In this document: one piece after another, positions 1-6,109 of the stretch
Layout: each line of letters opens with the position of its first letter
How positions within the stretch are numbered: the stretch's first letter is position 1
Source: a bacterium
GTDB lineage: Bacteria; Sumerlaeota; Sumerlaeia; UBA8349
Direction of reading: 5' to 3'
Assembly: GCA_013203855.1 (NCBI GenBank)
Contig: JABMPG010000053.1
Coordinates: 1 to 6,109 of the forward strand
DNA: 6,109 nucleotides
Notes under the pieces: model-generated
What the model was told of the DNA's origin: nothing
The model's database searches: none
What the model saw: the letters and a program-made list of their open reading frames with translations, nothing else
Translations under genes and position numbers: made by a program

Positions 1-1
1 C

Positions 2-535
2 GCCCTGCGCCAGCAGCTCGCAGTGCTCAAGAAGAACAATCCACAGCCTCGGCTGTGCTGGTTCGATCGGCTCTTCTGGATCGGGCTCCGAAGATTTTGG
101 GCAAAGTGGCGCGACTCGCTGATAATCGTCAAGCCAGAGACCGTTGTGCGCTGGCACCGAGAGGGATTCCGGCGATACTGGCGGTGGAAGTCGAGGTCGG
201 GCAAGAAGAAGGGCCGGCCGCCGACAAAGCGGGAGGTTCGCGAACTGATCGGGCGCATGGCACGGGAGAATCTCACCAGGGGTGCTCCTCGGATTCACGG
301 CGAGCAGGCGTGCGATGCTCGATTATGTGATCGTTTTGAACGAGAAGCATTTGCGCAGGTTGATCCGCGAATTATGTTGCTCACTACAACTGAAGAACGG
401 ACTCATTACCATCTGGGCAAAGATTCTCCCACCTCGCGCGCTGTCCAAAGCAAGCCTTCTCCACAGGCTCAGGTAGTTTCTGTTCCCCGGCTCGGCGGCC
501 TGCATCATCGATACGAATGGCGGGAGGCTGCGTAG
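2..535 (+). pseudogene. Transposase remnant (IS3/IS481-like, integrase core deleted, frameshifted), left end outside window
   Basis: This is the remains of a DDE-type insertion-sequence transposase. Frame 2 is open from the window edge and encodes a typical N-terminus: LRQQLAVLKK, a helix-turn-helix stretch KPETVVRWHR (131-160), a basic WRWKSR segment, and the pre-core motif APRIHGE ending at 304. The sequence then jumps straight to the C-terminal end of the family in frame 3: RRAMLDY followed by VIVLNEKHLRRLIRE (to 371). The coding sense moves to frame 1 for YVAHYN (373-390), then back to frame 2 for EERTHYHLGKDSPTSRAVQ and the terminal GGLHHRYEWREAA, with a stop at 533-535. The intervening catalytic region with the DDE residues, about 200 residues in intact relatives as I recall them, is missing. 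Two single-base shifts lie near 372 and 391. The element cannot make an active transposase. The family assignment is from remembered motifs. The exact IS name is unknown, and I could not identify its terminal inverted repeat. Confidence 0.85.
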
Positions 536-647
536 GCCAGCAAAGATCAGTATGGCGGGGTGCGTGAGCGGGATCTCCGGTCTTGTGAGCAGCCGTCCAT
601 GTCGCAACGCGCGGGTCGGCATGACCTATCCCGATTTCTGGAGTTGC

Positions 648-676
648 TTGCAGGGGACAGCAAGAACCGCTATCAT
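648..676 (+). promoter_or_regulatory. Weak sigma-70-like promoter candidate for the operon
   Basis: TTGCAG (648-653) and TATCAT (671-676) are separated by 17 bases. The -10 element matches TATAAT at five of six positions; the -35 element is poor beyond TTG. It would start transcription around 683, giving a leader of about 105 bases before the first gene. A match of this quality occurs often by chance, and the organism's sigma preferences are unknown, so it is only a candidate. Confidence 0.2.
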
Positions 677-749
677 CCTGGACGTAGTCTCTGATGGAAG
701 GACAAGAAAAACCTTGCTCAGAACGCGGGTTTCAGTTTTGGCGAGCGAC

Positions 750-763
750 AGCCCAAATGGGCT
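750..763. repeat. Perfect 14-base palindrome just upstream of the first gene's RBS
   Basis: AGCCCAAATGGGCT is a perfect inverted repeat with six-base arms around AA. As RNA it could form a five-base-pair stem with a four-base loop. It ends five bases before the Shine-Dalgarno sequence at 769. It could be a small operator or a leader hairpin affecting ribosome access. It lacks a following U-tract, so it is not a rho-independent terminator. A palindrome this short may be chance. Confidence 0.3.
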
Positions 764-768
764 TTGAC

Positions 769-778
769 AGGAGAAAGG
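769..778 (+). promoter_or_regulatory. Ribosome binding site of the GT4 fusion gene
   Basis: The purine-rich AGGAGAAAGG lies 9 bases before the ATG at 788 when measured from its GAAAGG end (14 from AGGAG). This supports the ATG at 788 as the true start. Confidence 0.7.
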
Positions 779-787
779 TAGAGCGAA

Positions 788-3079
788 ATGGCCAAAGCAA
801 ACCGCAATGTCCGTAAAGTGGGCAAAGTGGCGCTTTTTGGAACATACTTCCCCAGACTGTGCGGCATAGCCACTTTCACAAAAGACCTGCGCGATGCGCT
901 GTCTAGATTTATTGGCCCGGAAAACGCAGTTGTCTTGGCCATGGATGAGGAGTCGTCCAGCCTCGACTATCCTTCAGATGTCCAGTTTCAGGTCAGTGCC
1001 CACAAACAGATCGACTATCAGACGGCGGCGGACCTGCTGAATATCAATCAGATTGACGTTACCATTATTCAGCATGAATTCGGCATCTATGGGGGAGCCG
1101 AGGGCGTGTTGATCCTGAATCTGCTGCGCAGTCTCAGAATGCCCATTATCTGCACGCTCCACACAGTCCTCAAGGAGCCTTCGAAAATCCAGGCCAGAAT
1201 CATCCGCGAAATGGGCAACTTGTCGGATCGGCTGGTTGTGATGAGCCAGCTTGGAATGGAATACCTCAAAGACATTTACGATATTCCACCGCACAAGATC
1301 AGCTTCGTTCCGCACGGCATTCCCGACGTTCCGTTCGTGGATCCCAGTTTCCACAAAGATCAGTTTGGGCTTGAGGGACATACCACGCTGCTGACTTTCG
1401 GGCTTTTGTCGCCGGGCAAAGGGATTGAAGTCATGCTCAACGCGTTGCCCGGCGTGATCAAACGCCATCCCGACGTGAAGTACGTGATCCTCGGCGCGAC
1501 CCATCCTCATGTCCTGCGCAACGAGGGCAATGCTTATCGGACTTCCCTGGGACTATGGGTGGACAACAACGGTCTGCACGATCACGTGGTCTTCCAGAAC
1601 CGTTTCGTGAGCTTGGAGGAATTGTGCGGCTACATCGGTGCGGCGGACCTTTACATTACACCGTATCCGAACGTGGCGCAGATCACGTCCGGGACGTTGG
1701 CCTACGCGATGGGCGCGGGCAAAGCCGTCATCTCCACGCCTTATTGGTACGCCGAGGAGATGCTGGCCGCCGACCGCGGCCGGCTGTTTCCATTCCAGGA
1801 TTCCGAGGCGCTCTGCGAGCAGGTGAACGATCTTCTCGACAACCACCGGGAGCGCAACGCCATGCGCAAGCGCGCCTACCTGCATTGCCGCCCCATGATT
1901 TGGGAAAAGGTTGCTCGTAGATATCTCGATATTGCCGCGGAAGTAATTGAAGAACGCCGAAATAGTCCGCGGCTGATCATTGCGCCAAAGACATTCGTTT
2001 TGCCCGACGCTATCCCTGAGATTGACCTGAGACATCTCAGAACCATGACTGACGACACCGGCATCTATCAGCATGCGATATACACCGTTCCCGATCGCAA
2101 TCACGGATACTGCACGGACGACAACGCCCGAGCCCTCATTGCGGTTTTACGGTACTATTCGCTCCTGAAAGACGATTCCGTCCTGCCACTGGTCACAACC
2201 TATCTGGCTTTTGTTCAGGGGGCGTTCAACAGGGGAACAAAACGTTTTCGCAACTTCATGTCCTACGACCGGAACTGGCACGAAGAGATGGGCAGCGAAG
2301 ACAGCCATTGTCGCACTCTGTGGGCACTTGGCGAGACTGTCGCCTTGGCCCCCAACGATGGTGTGCTGGGCTACGCCACACGTCTGTTCAACGATGCGCT
2401 GCCGACCGTCGGAACGTTCACCTCGCCGCGCGCCTGGGCGTTTACCCTGGTTGGCATCCACGCCTATCTGCAGCGGTTCGGCGGCGACAGTCAGGTTCGA
2501 CGGGTCCGTGACCTTCTCTCCCAGAAACTCTATGCCTTGTTTGAAAAGATGGCCACCGGCGATTGGCCCTGGTGCGAGGATTTGGTGACCTACGACAACG
2601 CAAAACTTTCCCACGCTCTAATCCTGTGCGGTCAATGGGTTCCCGACGAGGACATGCTCGAGAAGGGAGTTCGCTCGCTTGAATGGCTCCTGGACATCCA
2701 GACCAACCGCGATGGCAACGTCCGGCTGATCGGATGTAACGGCTGGCACCGGCAGGGGGATGAACCCGCCTTATTCGATCAACAGCCTTTGGAGATCATG
2801 TCGCTGGTCGACGCGTGCGCCGAGGCCTACCGCTACACGGGTGAACAGCGGTGGGGCGACGAAATCCGGCGGCTCCTGGGATGGTTCCTCGGTAAGAACG
2901 ACCTGAACGTCTGTCTCTATGATTACAAGACCGGCGGCTGCCGCGACGGGCTCAACCCTCAAGGCGCCAACCAGAACGAGGGGGCGGAGTCGACATTGTC
3001 ATGGCTGATCTCTCTGATAACCGTCCATGATCTGGCCGCCATGGCAAAGACGATAGCGGAATGGAAGAACAATGAGTAA
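788..3079 (+). CDS. Two-domain GT4-type glycosyltransferase with C-terminal helical (toroid-like) domain
   Basis: This 763-residue protein probably acts in the cytoplasm; no signal peptide or membrane helix is visible. Residues 1 to about 395 are a GT-B glycosyltransferase of GT4 type, which moves a sugar from an activated donor with retention of anomeric configuration. Landmarks are the Gly-containing acceptor loop PRLCGIATFT (22-31), QHEFGIYGG (95-103), HT at 125-126, PHGIPD (175-180), the donor-site segment FGLLSPGKGIE (204-214) and the C-terminal GAGKAVIST (309-317). The usual EX7E pair appears to be replaced by Q298 and Y306, while E323 and E324 follow in YWYAEE. Residues of about 405-763 form a second domain rich in W, H, D and E: DRNHGYCTDDNARAL (436-450), YDRNWHEEMGSEDSHCRT (493-510), WPWCEDLVTYDNAKLSHA (593-610), FDQQPLEIMS (663-672) and NPQGANQNEGAEST (723-736). 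This spacing suggests an (alpha/alpha) barrel like those of glycosidases or sugar epimerases. Proteins of this architecture are usually annotated simply as glycosyltransferases; I know of no biochemically settled member. The donor and acceptor are unknown; the neighbours suggest mannose. The gene overlaps the next one by 8 bases. Confidence 0.88.
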   Translation: MAKANRNVRKVGKVALFGTYFPRLCGIATFTKDLRDALSRFIGPENAVVLAMDEESSSLDYPSDVQFQVSAHKQIDYQTAADLLNINQIDVTIIQHEFGIYGGAEGVLILNLLRSLRMPIICTLHTVLKEPSKIQARIIREMGNLSDRLVVMSQLGMEYLKDIYDIPPHKISFVPHGIPDVPFVDPSFHKDQFGLEGHTTLLTFGLLSPGKGIEVMLNALPGVIKRHPDVKYVILGATHPHVLRNEGNAYRTSLGLWVDNNGLHDHVVFQNRFVSLEELCGYIGAADLYITPYPNVAQITSGTLAYAMGAGKAVISTPYWYAEEMLAADRGRLFPFQDSEALCEQVNDLLDNHRERNAMRKRAYLHCRPMIWEKVARRYLDIAAEVIEERRNSPRLIIAPKTFVLPDAIPEIDLRHLRTMTDDTGIYQHAIYTVPDRNHGYCTDDNARALIAVLRYYSLLKDDSVLPLVTTYLAFVQGAFNRGTKRFRNFMSYDRNWHEEMGSEDSHCRTLWALGETVALAPNDGVLGYATRLFNDALPTVGTFTSPRAWAFTLVGIHAYLQRFGGDSQVRRVRDLLSQKLYALFEKMATGDWPWCEDLVTYDNAKLSHALILCGQWVPDEDMLEKGVRSLEWLLDIQTNRDGNVRLIGCNGWHRQGDEPALFDQQPLEIMSLVDACAEAYRYTGEQRWGDEIRRLLGWFLGKNDLNVCLYDYKTGGCRDGLNPQGANQNEGAESTLSWLISLITVHDLAAMAKTIAEWKNNE

Positions 3080-4193
3080 CAACACGAAACGTATCGGTGT
3101 GGTTGGGTGCGGAGGCTTCGGATTGTTTGCCCTGCAGCATTTCATGCAAATCCCCGGAGTCACATTGGCCGCCATGGCATGCACGCATCGCCCGGCGGCC
3201 ATCGCGGCGGGCAAGCGCTTCGGCATCGAAGACGTGATGGAGGTCGAGAATCTGGTCCAGCAGCCCGACATTGACCTGGTCTATATCGCCACCCCGCCCT
3301 TTCTTCACCACGAGCAGGCGATGATGGCCTTGCGCGCGGGAAAACACGTGATTTGCGAGAAACCTCTGGCCATGAGTCTCGACCAGGCCGATGAGATGAT
3401 CGCCGAGGCCCGCATGCGCGGGCTGATCCTCGTCGCCAATCTCATGCAGCGTTACAATCCTCTCTTTGGACGGATCAAGCAACTGGTCGAGACAAAGATC
3501 CTGGGGGAATTCCTGTATGGGCATTTCGAGAATTGCGCCTCTGACGAAAGCCTCTTGCCGGAGCATTGGTTCTGGGATCGCGAAAAGAGCGGTGGCCTCT
3601 TCATAGAACACGGCGTTCATTTCTTTGACCTGTTTTCGGGATGGTTCGGTCCGGGAAAGGTCGAGTCGGCCCAGCGCTCGCGCCGACCCGATGGTGGGAT
3701 GGAAGAACAGGTCAATTGCGCGGTCCGCTATGGGAGTGGCGCCCTGGTGAACTTTTATCACGGTTTCCATCAACCGGGGCGTCTCGACCGTCAGGAGACG
3801 CGGCTGGTTTTTGAGCGAGGCGACGTTCGGCTTTACGAGTGGATTCCGACGAAACTATCGATTCATTGTGTCGTCGATGAAGAGCGGACGCGCGAGCTCT
3901 GCGACTTGTTTCCCGGCTCGCGCCTGGACGTAACTGTAAACTATGGAGCGAAAGATCGGCCCTGCCGGGGACGACACAAAGATATCGACGCCATGCAGTT
4001 GATTGAATTCCATCATGGCGACGAGAAAGACAAGATGCATCTGTATGGCGAACTTTTGCGCGCCATGTTCCGCGACCAGGCGGCATGGATACCCGATCAC
4101 AGTCATCAGCGCGTCATCACCGAAGAGAACGGACGCCGCTCGCTGGCCATGGCCATTGAAGCCATGCATCTGGCCGATGGAAACGAAAAATGA
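3072..4193 (+). CDS. Gfo/Idh/MocA-family NAD(P)-dependent oxidoreductase
   Basis: This 373-residue soluble dehydrogenase is of normal family length. It has an N-terminal Rossmann fold with the dinucleotide-binding motif GCGGFG (12-17), then YIATPP (71-76) and HHEQAMMALRAGKHVICEKPL (starting at 79), whose EKP (96-98) carries the family's conserved active-site lysine, K97. The C-terminal alpha/beta domain holds GGLFIEHGVHFFDL (174-187), the usual site of the catalytic histidine, here H183, with D186. Relatives oxidise or reduce hydroxyl groups of sugars, inositols and sugar nucleotides, or start redox-assisted cleavage of glycosides. The exact substrate cannot be read from the sequence. The ATG at 3072 overlaps the upstream stop by 8 bases and has only a weak GGAAG four bases before it, which suggests translational coupling to the glycosyltransferase gene. 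The next gene starts within its stop codon (ATGA). The context implies a sugar or glycoside intermediate of the same pathway. Confidence 0.9.
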   Translation: MSNNTKRIGVVGCGGFGLFALQHFMQIPGVTLAAMACTHRPAAIAAGKRFGIEDVMEVENLVQQPDIDLVYIATPPFLHHEQAMMALRAGKHVICEKPLAMSLDQADEMIAEARMRGLILVANLMQRYNPLFGRIKQLVETKILGEFLYGHFENCASDESLLPEHWFWDREKSGGLFIEHGVHFFDLFSGWFGPGKVESAQRSRRPDGGMEEQVNCAVRYGSGALVNFYHGFHQPGRLDRQETRLVFERGDVRLYEWIPTKLSIHCVVDEERTRELCDLFPGSRLDVTVNYGAKDRPCRGRHKDIDAMQLIEFHHGDEKDKMHLYGELLRAMFRDQAAWIPDHSHQRVITEENGRRSLAMAIEAMHLADGNEK

Positions 4194-5239
4194 TCCAACG
4201 GCTGTTTGAAAAATGCTTGCTGCGACCGCAGGACCTGTTCCCTTCCCGTGAGGAGCTCGAGGTCGTCGGCGTCTTCAATCCTGGTGTGATCGACAGCGGC
4301 GGCGAAGTTGTCATCATGGCAAGGGTGTCCGAGCAAACCCGGGAGCGGCGCTCCGGCCAGGTGGCGCTGCCGAGGTGGGACATCGAGGGAGGGGGGATTG
4401 TTGTCGATTGGGTCGGCGAAGACGAGATAAGACCCATCGATCCGCGCGTTGTCGAGATGCGGGAAACGGGCCAGACGCGCCTGACCTTCACTTCCCACAT
4501 CCGTCTCTTGAGAAGCCGCGACGGACGAATTCTCGATTCGTTTGAAGGACTGCGCTTCGATCCGGACAACCGCTATGAGGAGTTTGGCGTGGAAGACCCA
4601 CGCATTACGCGAATCGGCCAGACTTACTACATCACATACGTCGCCGTTTCACGCCATGGGGCGGCCACGGCGCTGGCTTCCACGACGGACTTCGAAACCT
4701 TTGAACGACACGGCGTTATCTTTCCCCCGGAAAACAAGGACGTCGTGCTGTTTCCCGAGAAGATCGGTGGCGAATACGTTGCCTTGCATCGGCCCAATCC
4801 CAGGACGCATTTTTCCTCTCCCGAAATCTGGCTCGCACGCACTCCCGATTTCGTCCACTGGGGCAAACATGAAGTCCTCCACGGTGGATCGTCGCTGTGG
4901 GATTCGGGGCGCATCGGTGCGGGATGTCCGCCCATTCGCGTCCCAGAAGGCTGGCTGGAAATCTATCACGGAAACCGACGCGTGCCCGGCGGCGTTGGCC
5001 CTTACGCCGCCGGCGCGCTCCTGCTCGATCCCGAAAACCCCGGCGTTATCCTGCGCCGTTCGCCCGAGCCCCTGCTGGTTCCCGAAGCTGACTTCGAACG
5101 AGAAGGCTTCGTTCGGGATGTTGTTTTTCCCACCGGCATCGTGGAACGTGGCGAGACGTTGCTGATCTATTATGGCGCCGCGGACACCGCTGTCGGCGTT
5201 GTCGAACTTGCCCGGGACGAGATCCTGGGATCCTTGTGA
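4190..5239 (+). CDS. GH130-family beta-mannoside phosphorylase-like protein (short form)
   Basis: This 349-residue protein has the five-bladed beta-propeller signature of GH130. Characterised members cleave beta-mannosides with inorganic phosphate to give mannose 1-phosphate, or run the reverse reaction; a minority are hydrolases. Visible motifs in order are VFNPGVI (28-34), MARV (43-46), GVEDPRI (133-139) with D136 as the expected single general acid, LFPEK (187-191), LHRP (199-202), RIGAGCPP (241-248), IYHG (258-261), VFPTG (312-316) and YYGAAD (327-332). The basic residues R45, R138, K191, H200 and R201 are candidates for the phosphate pocket, which favours a phosphorylase over a hydrolase; this is inferred from family knowledge, not from an alignment. 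The length fits the single-domain subfamily that includes beta-1,4- and beta-1,2-mannooligosaccharide phosphorylases; I cannot choose between them. There is no signal peptide, so it should act on cytoplasmic oligosaccharides. The start overlaps the preceding stop (ATGA), a mark of translational coupling. Confidence 0.9.
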   Translation: MIQRLFEKCLLRPQDLFPSREELEVVGVFNPGVIDSGGEVVIMARVSEQTRERRSGQVALPRWDIEGGGIVVDWVGEDEIRPIDPRVVEMRETGQTRLTFTSHIRLLRSRDGRILDSFEGLRFDPDNRYEEFGVEDPRITRIGQTYYITYVAVSRHGAATALASTTDFETFERHGVIFPPENKDVVLFPEKIGGEYVALHRPNPRTHFSSPEIWLARTPDFVHWGKHEVLHGGSSLWDSGRIGAGCPPIRVPEGWLEIYHGNRRVPGGVGPYAAGALLLDPENPGVILRRSPEPLLVPEADFEREGFVRDVVFPTGIVERGETLLIYYGAADTAVGVVELARDEILGSL

Positions 5240-5272
5240 TCTCGACACGTTCTATTGCGGAATGCTTCCAAG

Positions 5273-5277
5273 AGGAG
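5273..5277 (+). promoter_or_regulatory. Ribosome binding site of the second GH130-type gene
   Basis: AGGAG, within the longer purine run AGAGGAGAAAAG, lies 10 bases before the ATG at 5288. It is the strongest Shine-Dalgarno match inside the cluster and fixes the start of the last gene, which, unlike the previous two, does not overlap its upstream neighbour. Confidence 0.75.
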
Positions 5278-5287
5278 AAAAGAATTC

Positions 5288-6109
5288 ATGAATCCCATCC
5301 GCCAGACAGGATCGCCTTCGGATCTAAAAGTCCGGCAACTCCCGATTCGGCTTGAAAGGAATGTCGAACGGGTCGTGACCCTGCCATTTCATCTTGGAGT
5401 GGCGGCCCAGGTCGCCGACGTCTTTCATCGCATCGCGGCGCTTTCGGACGAGCAGGTGGCACGCGCACTGGAGTCAGTCATAGAAAACTTCGCCCAGCGC
5501 CATGAAGACTACGAGCAAAGACTTGAGGACAATTACGCACTGGCCTCCCGCATCGTGCAAATCGACGGTGGTCTCTCATTGGAGCGCAAACTGCTTATCG
5601 GCGCCTATTTCACGCTGGAGTATTCCATCGAAGCGGCCGCTCTGTTCAATCCTTCCATCGTCCCTCATCCAGACCAGGCCGGCGTCCCTCCCGGCGGCCA
5701 ATATTTCGTCATGAGCCTGCGAGCCGTCGGGGAAGGCCATCTGTCGTCGACCGTTTTTCGTACGGGCCTTATTACGGCCAAAACGGGAATCGCCCTTGAT
5801 CCGCTTGGCACGCTTTCCACCCAGACGAGAATCAAACCGGATCATCATTACCTTAAGCCCCTTTTTCTGCGGAAACTGGAGGAAATGGCCGTCCACATGA
5901 AGGCCGCGCGAAGCATCCTTGGACGCGTAGAGGAGGAATTCACCTATGAAGAGATGGAGAGGGCCATCGAGCAAACGAAAGAGGCGGAGCCCAGACTGAA
6001 GAATATGCAAGACACGATCGGCGCCATGGTCTGGTTGGCTCGGGCCAATTACGAACTGCGACTGGATGCCGACGATGTGATCGGCGATCTGATTATGTTC
6101 CCGCGAAGC
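5288..6109 (+). CDS. Second GH130-type glycoside phosphorylase/hydrolase (long form), C-terminus outside window
   Basis: The frame is open from the ATG at 5288 to the window end, giving 274 residues without a stop. It matches the N-terminal part of the longer GH130-type proteins (usually about 450-500 residues as I recall), often annotated only as glycosidase. Residues 15-100 form a helical N-terminal extension: the strand-like VRQLPIRLERNVERVV is followed by helices with LSDEQVARALESVI (52-65) and FAQRHEDYEQRL (68-79). Then come LLIGAYFTLEYSIEAAALF (102-120), FNPSIVPHPDQ (120-130, equivalent to the VFNPG of the short form) and SLRAVGEGHLSSTVFRTG (143-160). Residues 185-255 are another helical, charged segment. 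The last residues, IMFPRS, come just before where relatives have the acidic catalytic motif, so the active site cannot be judged here. A strong RBS sits 10 bases upstream and the gap to the previous gene is 48 bases, so it is probably the fourth gene of the operon. Whether it is a phosphorylase or a hydrolase is open. Confidence 0.82.
   Translation, partial: MNPIRQTGSPSDLKVRQLPIRLERNVERVVTLPFHLGVAAQVADVFHRIAALSDEQVARALESVIENFAQRHEDYEQRLEDNYALASRIVQIDGGLSLERKLLIGAYFTLEYSIEAAALFNPSIVPHPDQAGVPPGGQYFVMSLRAVGEGHLSSTVFRTGLITAKTGIALDPLGTLSTQTRIKPDHHYLKPLFLRKLEEMAVHMKAARSILGRVEEEFTYEEMERAIEQTKEAEPRLKNMQDTIGAMVWLARANYELRLDADDVIGDLIMFPRS

Larger units (their letters stand above)
536..787. other. Noncoding gap between transposase remnant and carbohydrate operon
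   Basis: These 252 bases separate the dead transposase from the first operon gene. A 71-codon plus-strand frame (552-767) lies here, but it has no ribosome binding site and resembles no family I know. The left part probably holds the right end of the old insertion element, though no terminal inverted repeat can be identified without its partner. The right part should carry the operon promoter and leader. A weak sigma-70-like match, a small inverted repeat and a Shine-Dalgarno sequence are listed separately. I see no RNA gene and no rho-independent terminator. Confidence 0.6.
788..6109 (+). other. Predicted four-gene carbohydrate operon (GT4 fusion, Gfo/Idh/MocA, two GH130)
   Basis: All four genes lie on the plus strand. 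The junctions are an 8-base overlap (3072-3079), a 4-base ATGA overlap (4190-4193) and a 48-base gap (5240-5287) with no hairpin and T-run. This spacing supports one transcript and translational coupling of the first three genes. All four products belong to families acting on sugars. No regulator, transporter, surface glycan-binding protein or exported glycanase is visible, so the cluster looks like an intracellular module or the inner part of a longer locus continuing to the right. Confidence 0.7.

Noticed and set aside
552..767. 71-codon plus-strand frame between the transposase remnant and the operon
   Set aside because: It has no Shine-Dalgarno sequence, no recognisable motif and a composition like noncoding DNA, and it would occupy the expected promoter region.
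761..770. TTGACA at 764-769 as a -35 promoter box
   Set aside because: It lies about 20 bases before the start codon and overlaps the ribosome binding site, so a matching -10 box would fall inside the coding region.
974..2104. Two minus-strand open frames (974-1510 and 1553-2104) opposite the GT4 domain
   Set aside because: They are in antisense register with conserved GT4 motifs and have no convincing protein features or independent ribosome binding sites.
2952..3773. Long minus-strand open frame (273 codons) opposite the oxidoreductase gene
   Set aside because: It lies antisense to a clearly recognisable dehydrogenase and the end of the GT gene, its product resembles no family I know, and it looks like a by-product of the codon bias of the real genes.
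4649..5248. Minus-strand 199-codon frame opposite the GH130 gene
   Set aside because: It is the complement of the conserved GH130 propeller motifs, and its predicted sequence has no family resemblance.
5240..5287. Possible terminator or second promoter between the two GH130-type genes
   Set aside because: No stem followed by a T-run and no convincing -35/-10 pair is visible in these 48 bases; only the ribosome binding site stands out.
1..6109. CRISPR array, tRNA or rRNA genes, long direct repeats
   Set aside because: No regularly spaced repeats, no tRNA-like cloverleaf segments and no rRNA-like stretches were seen on reading either strand; almost the whole window is accounted for by coding sequence.

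Overview
The window holds an eroded insertion-sequence transposase at the left edge, then a compact plus-strand cluster of four carbohydrate-active genes running off the right edge. The DNA is moderately GC-rich and tightly packed, and most of the genes overlap. The transposase resembles IS3/IS481-like integrases common in Acidobacteria, Verrucomicrobia, Planctomycetes and related environmental lineages. This suggests a soil, water or gut-type Gram-negative bacterium, but nothing here fixes the phylum.

Layout: positions 2-535 are a transposase pseudogene that has lost its catalytic core and carries two further frameshifts. Positions 536-787 are noncoding, with a weak promoter candidate, a small perfect inverted repeat and a good ribosome binding site. 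Positions 788-3079 encode a 763-residue two-domain protein: an N-terminal GT-B glycosyltransferase of the GT4 type and a C-terminal domain of about 360 residues that looks all-helical. Positions 3072-4193 encode a Gfo/Idh/MocA-type NAD(P)-dependent oxidoreductase. Positions 4190-5239 encode a short GH130 mannoside phosphorylase-like protein. Position 5288 onward is the N-terminal 274 residues of a second, longer GH130-type protein, cut by the window end.

The first three genes overlap by 8 and 4 bases, and the fourth follows after 48 bases with no visible terminator, so the four probably form one operon. Characterised GH130 enzymes break or make beta-mannosidic bonds, usually with inorganic phosphate. 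None of the complete proteins has a visible signal peptide or membrane segment, and the window contains no transporter or exported glycanase. A reasonable inference is a cytoplasmic pathway that builds and/or recycles a mannose-containing oligosaccharide or glycoside: the GT4 fusion would handle synthesis or remodelling, the two GH130 proteins phosphorolysis, and the dehydrogenase oxidation or reduction of a sugar intermediate. The substrate is not determined by the sequence.
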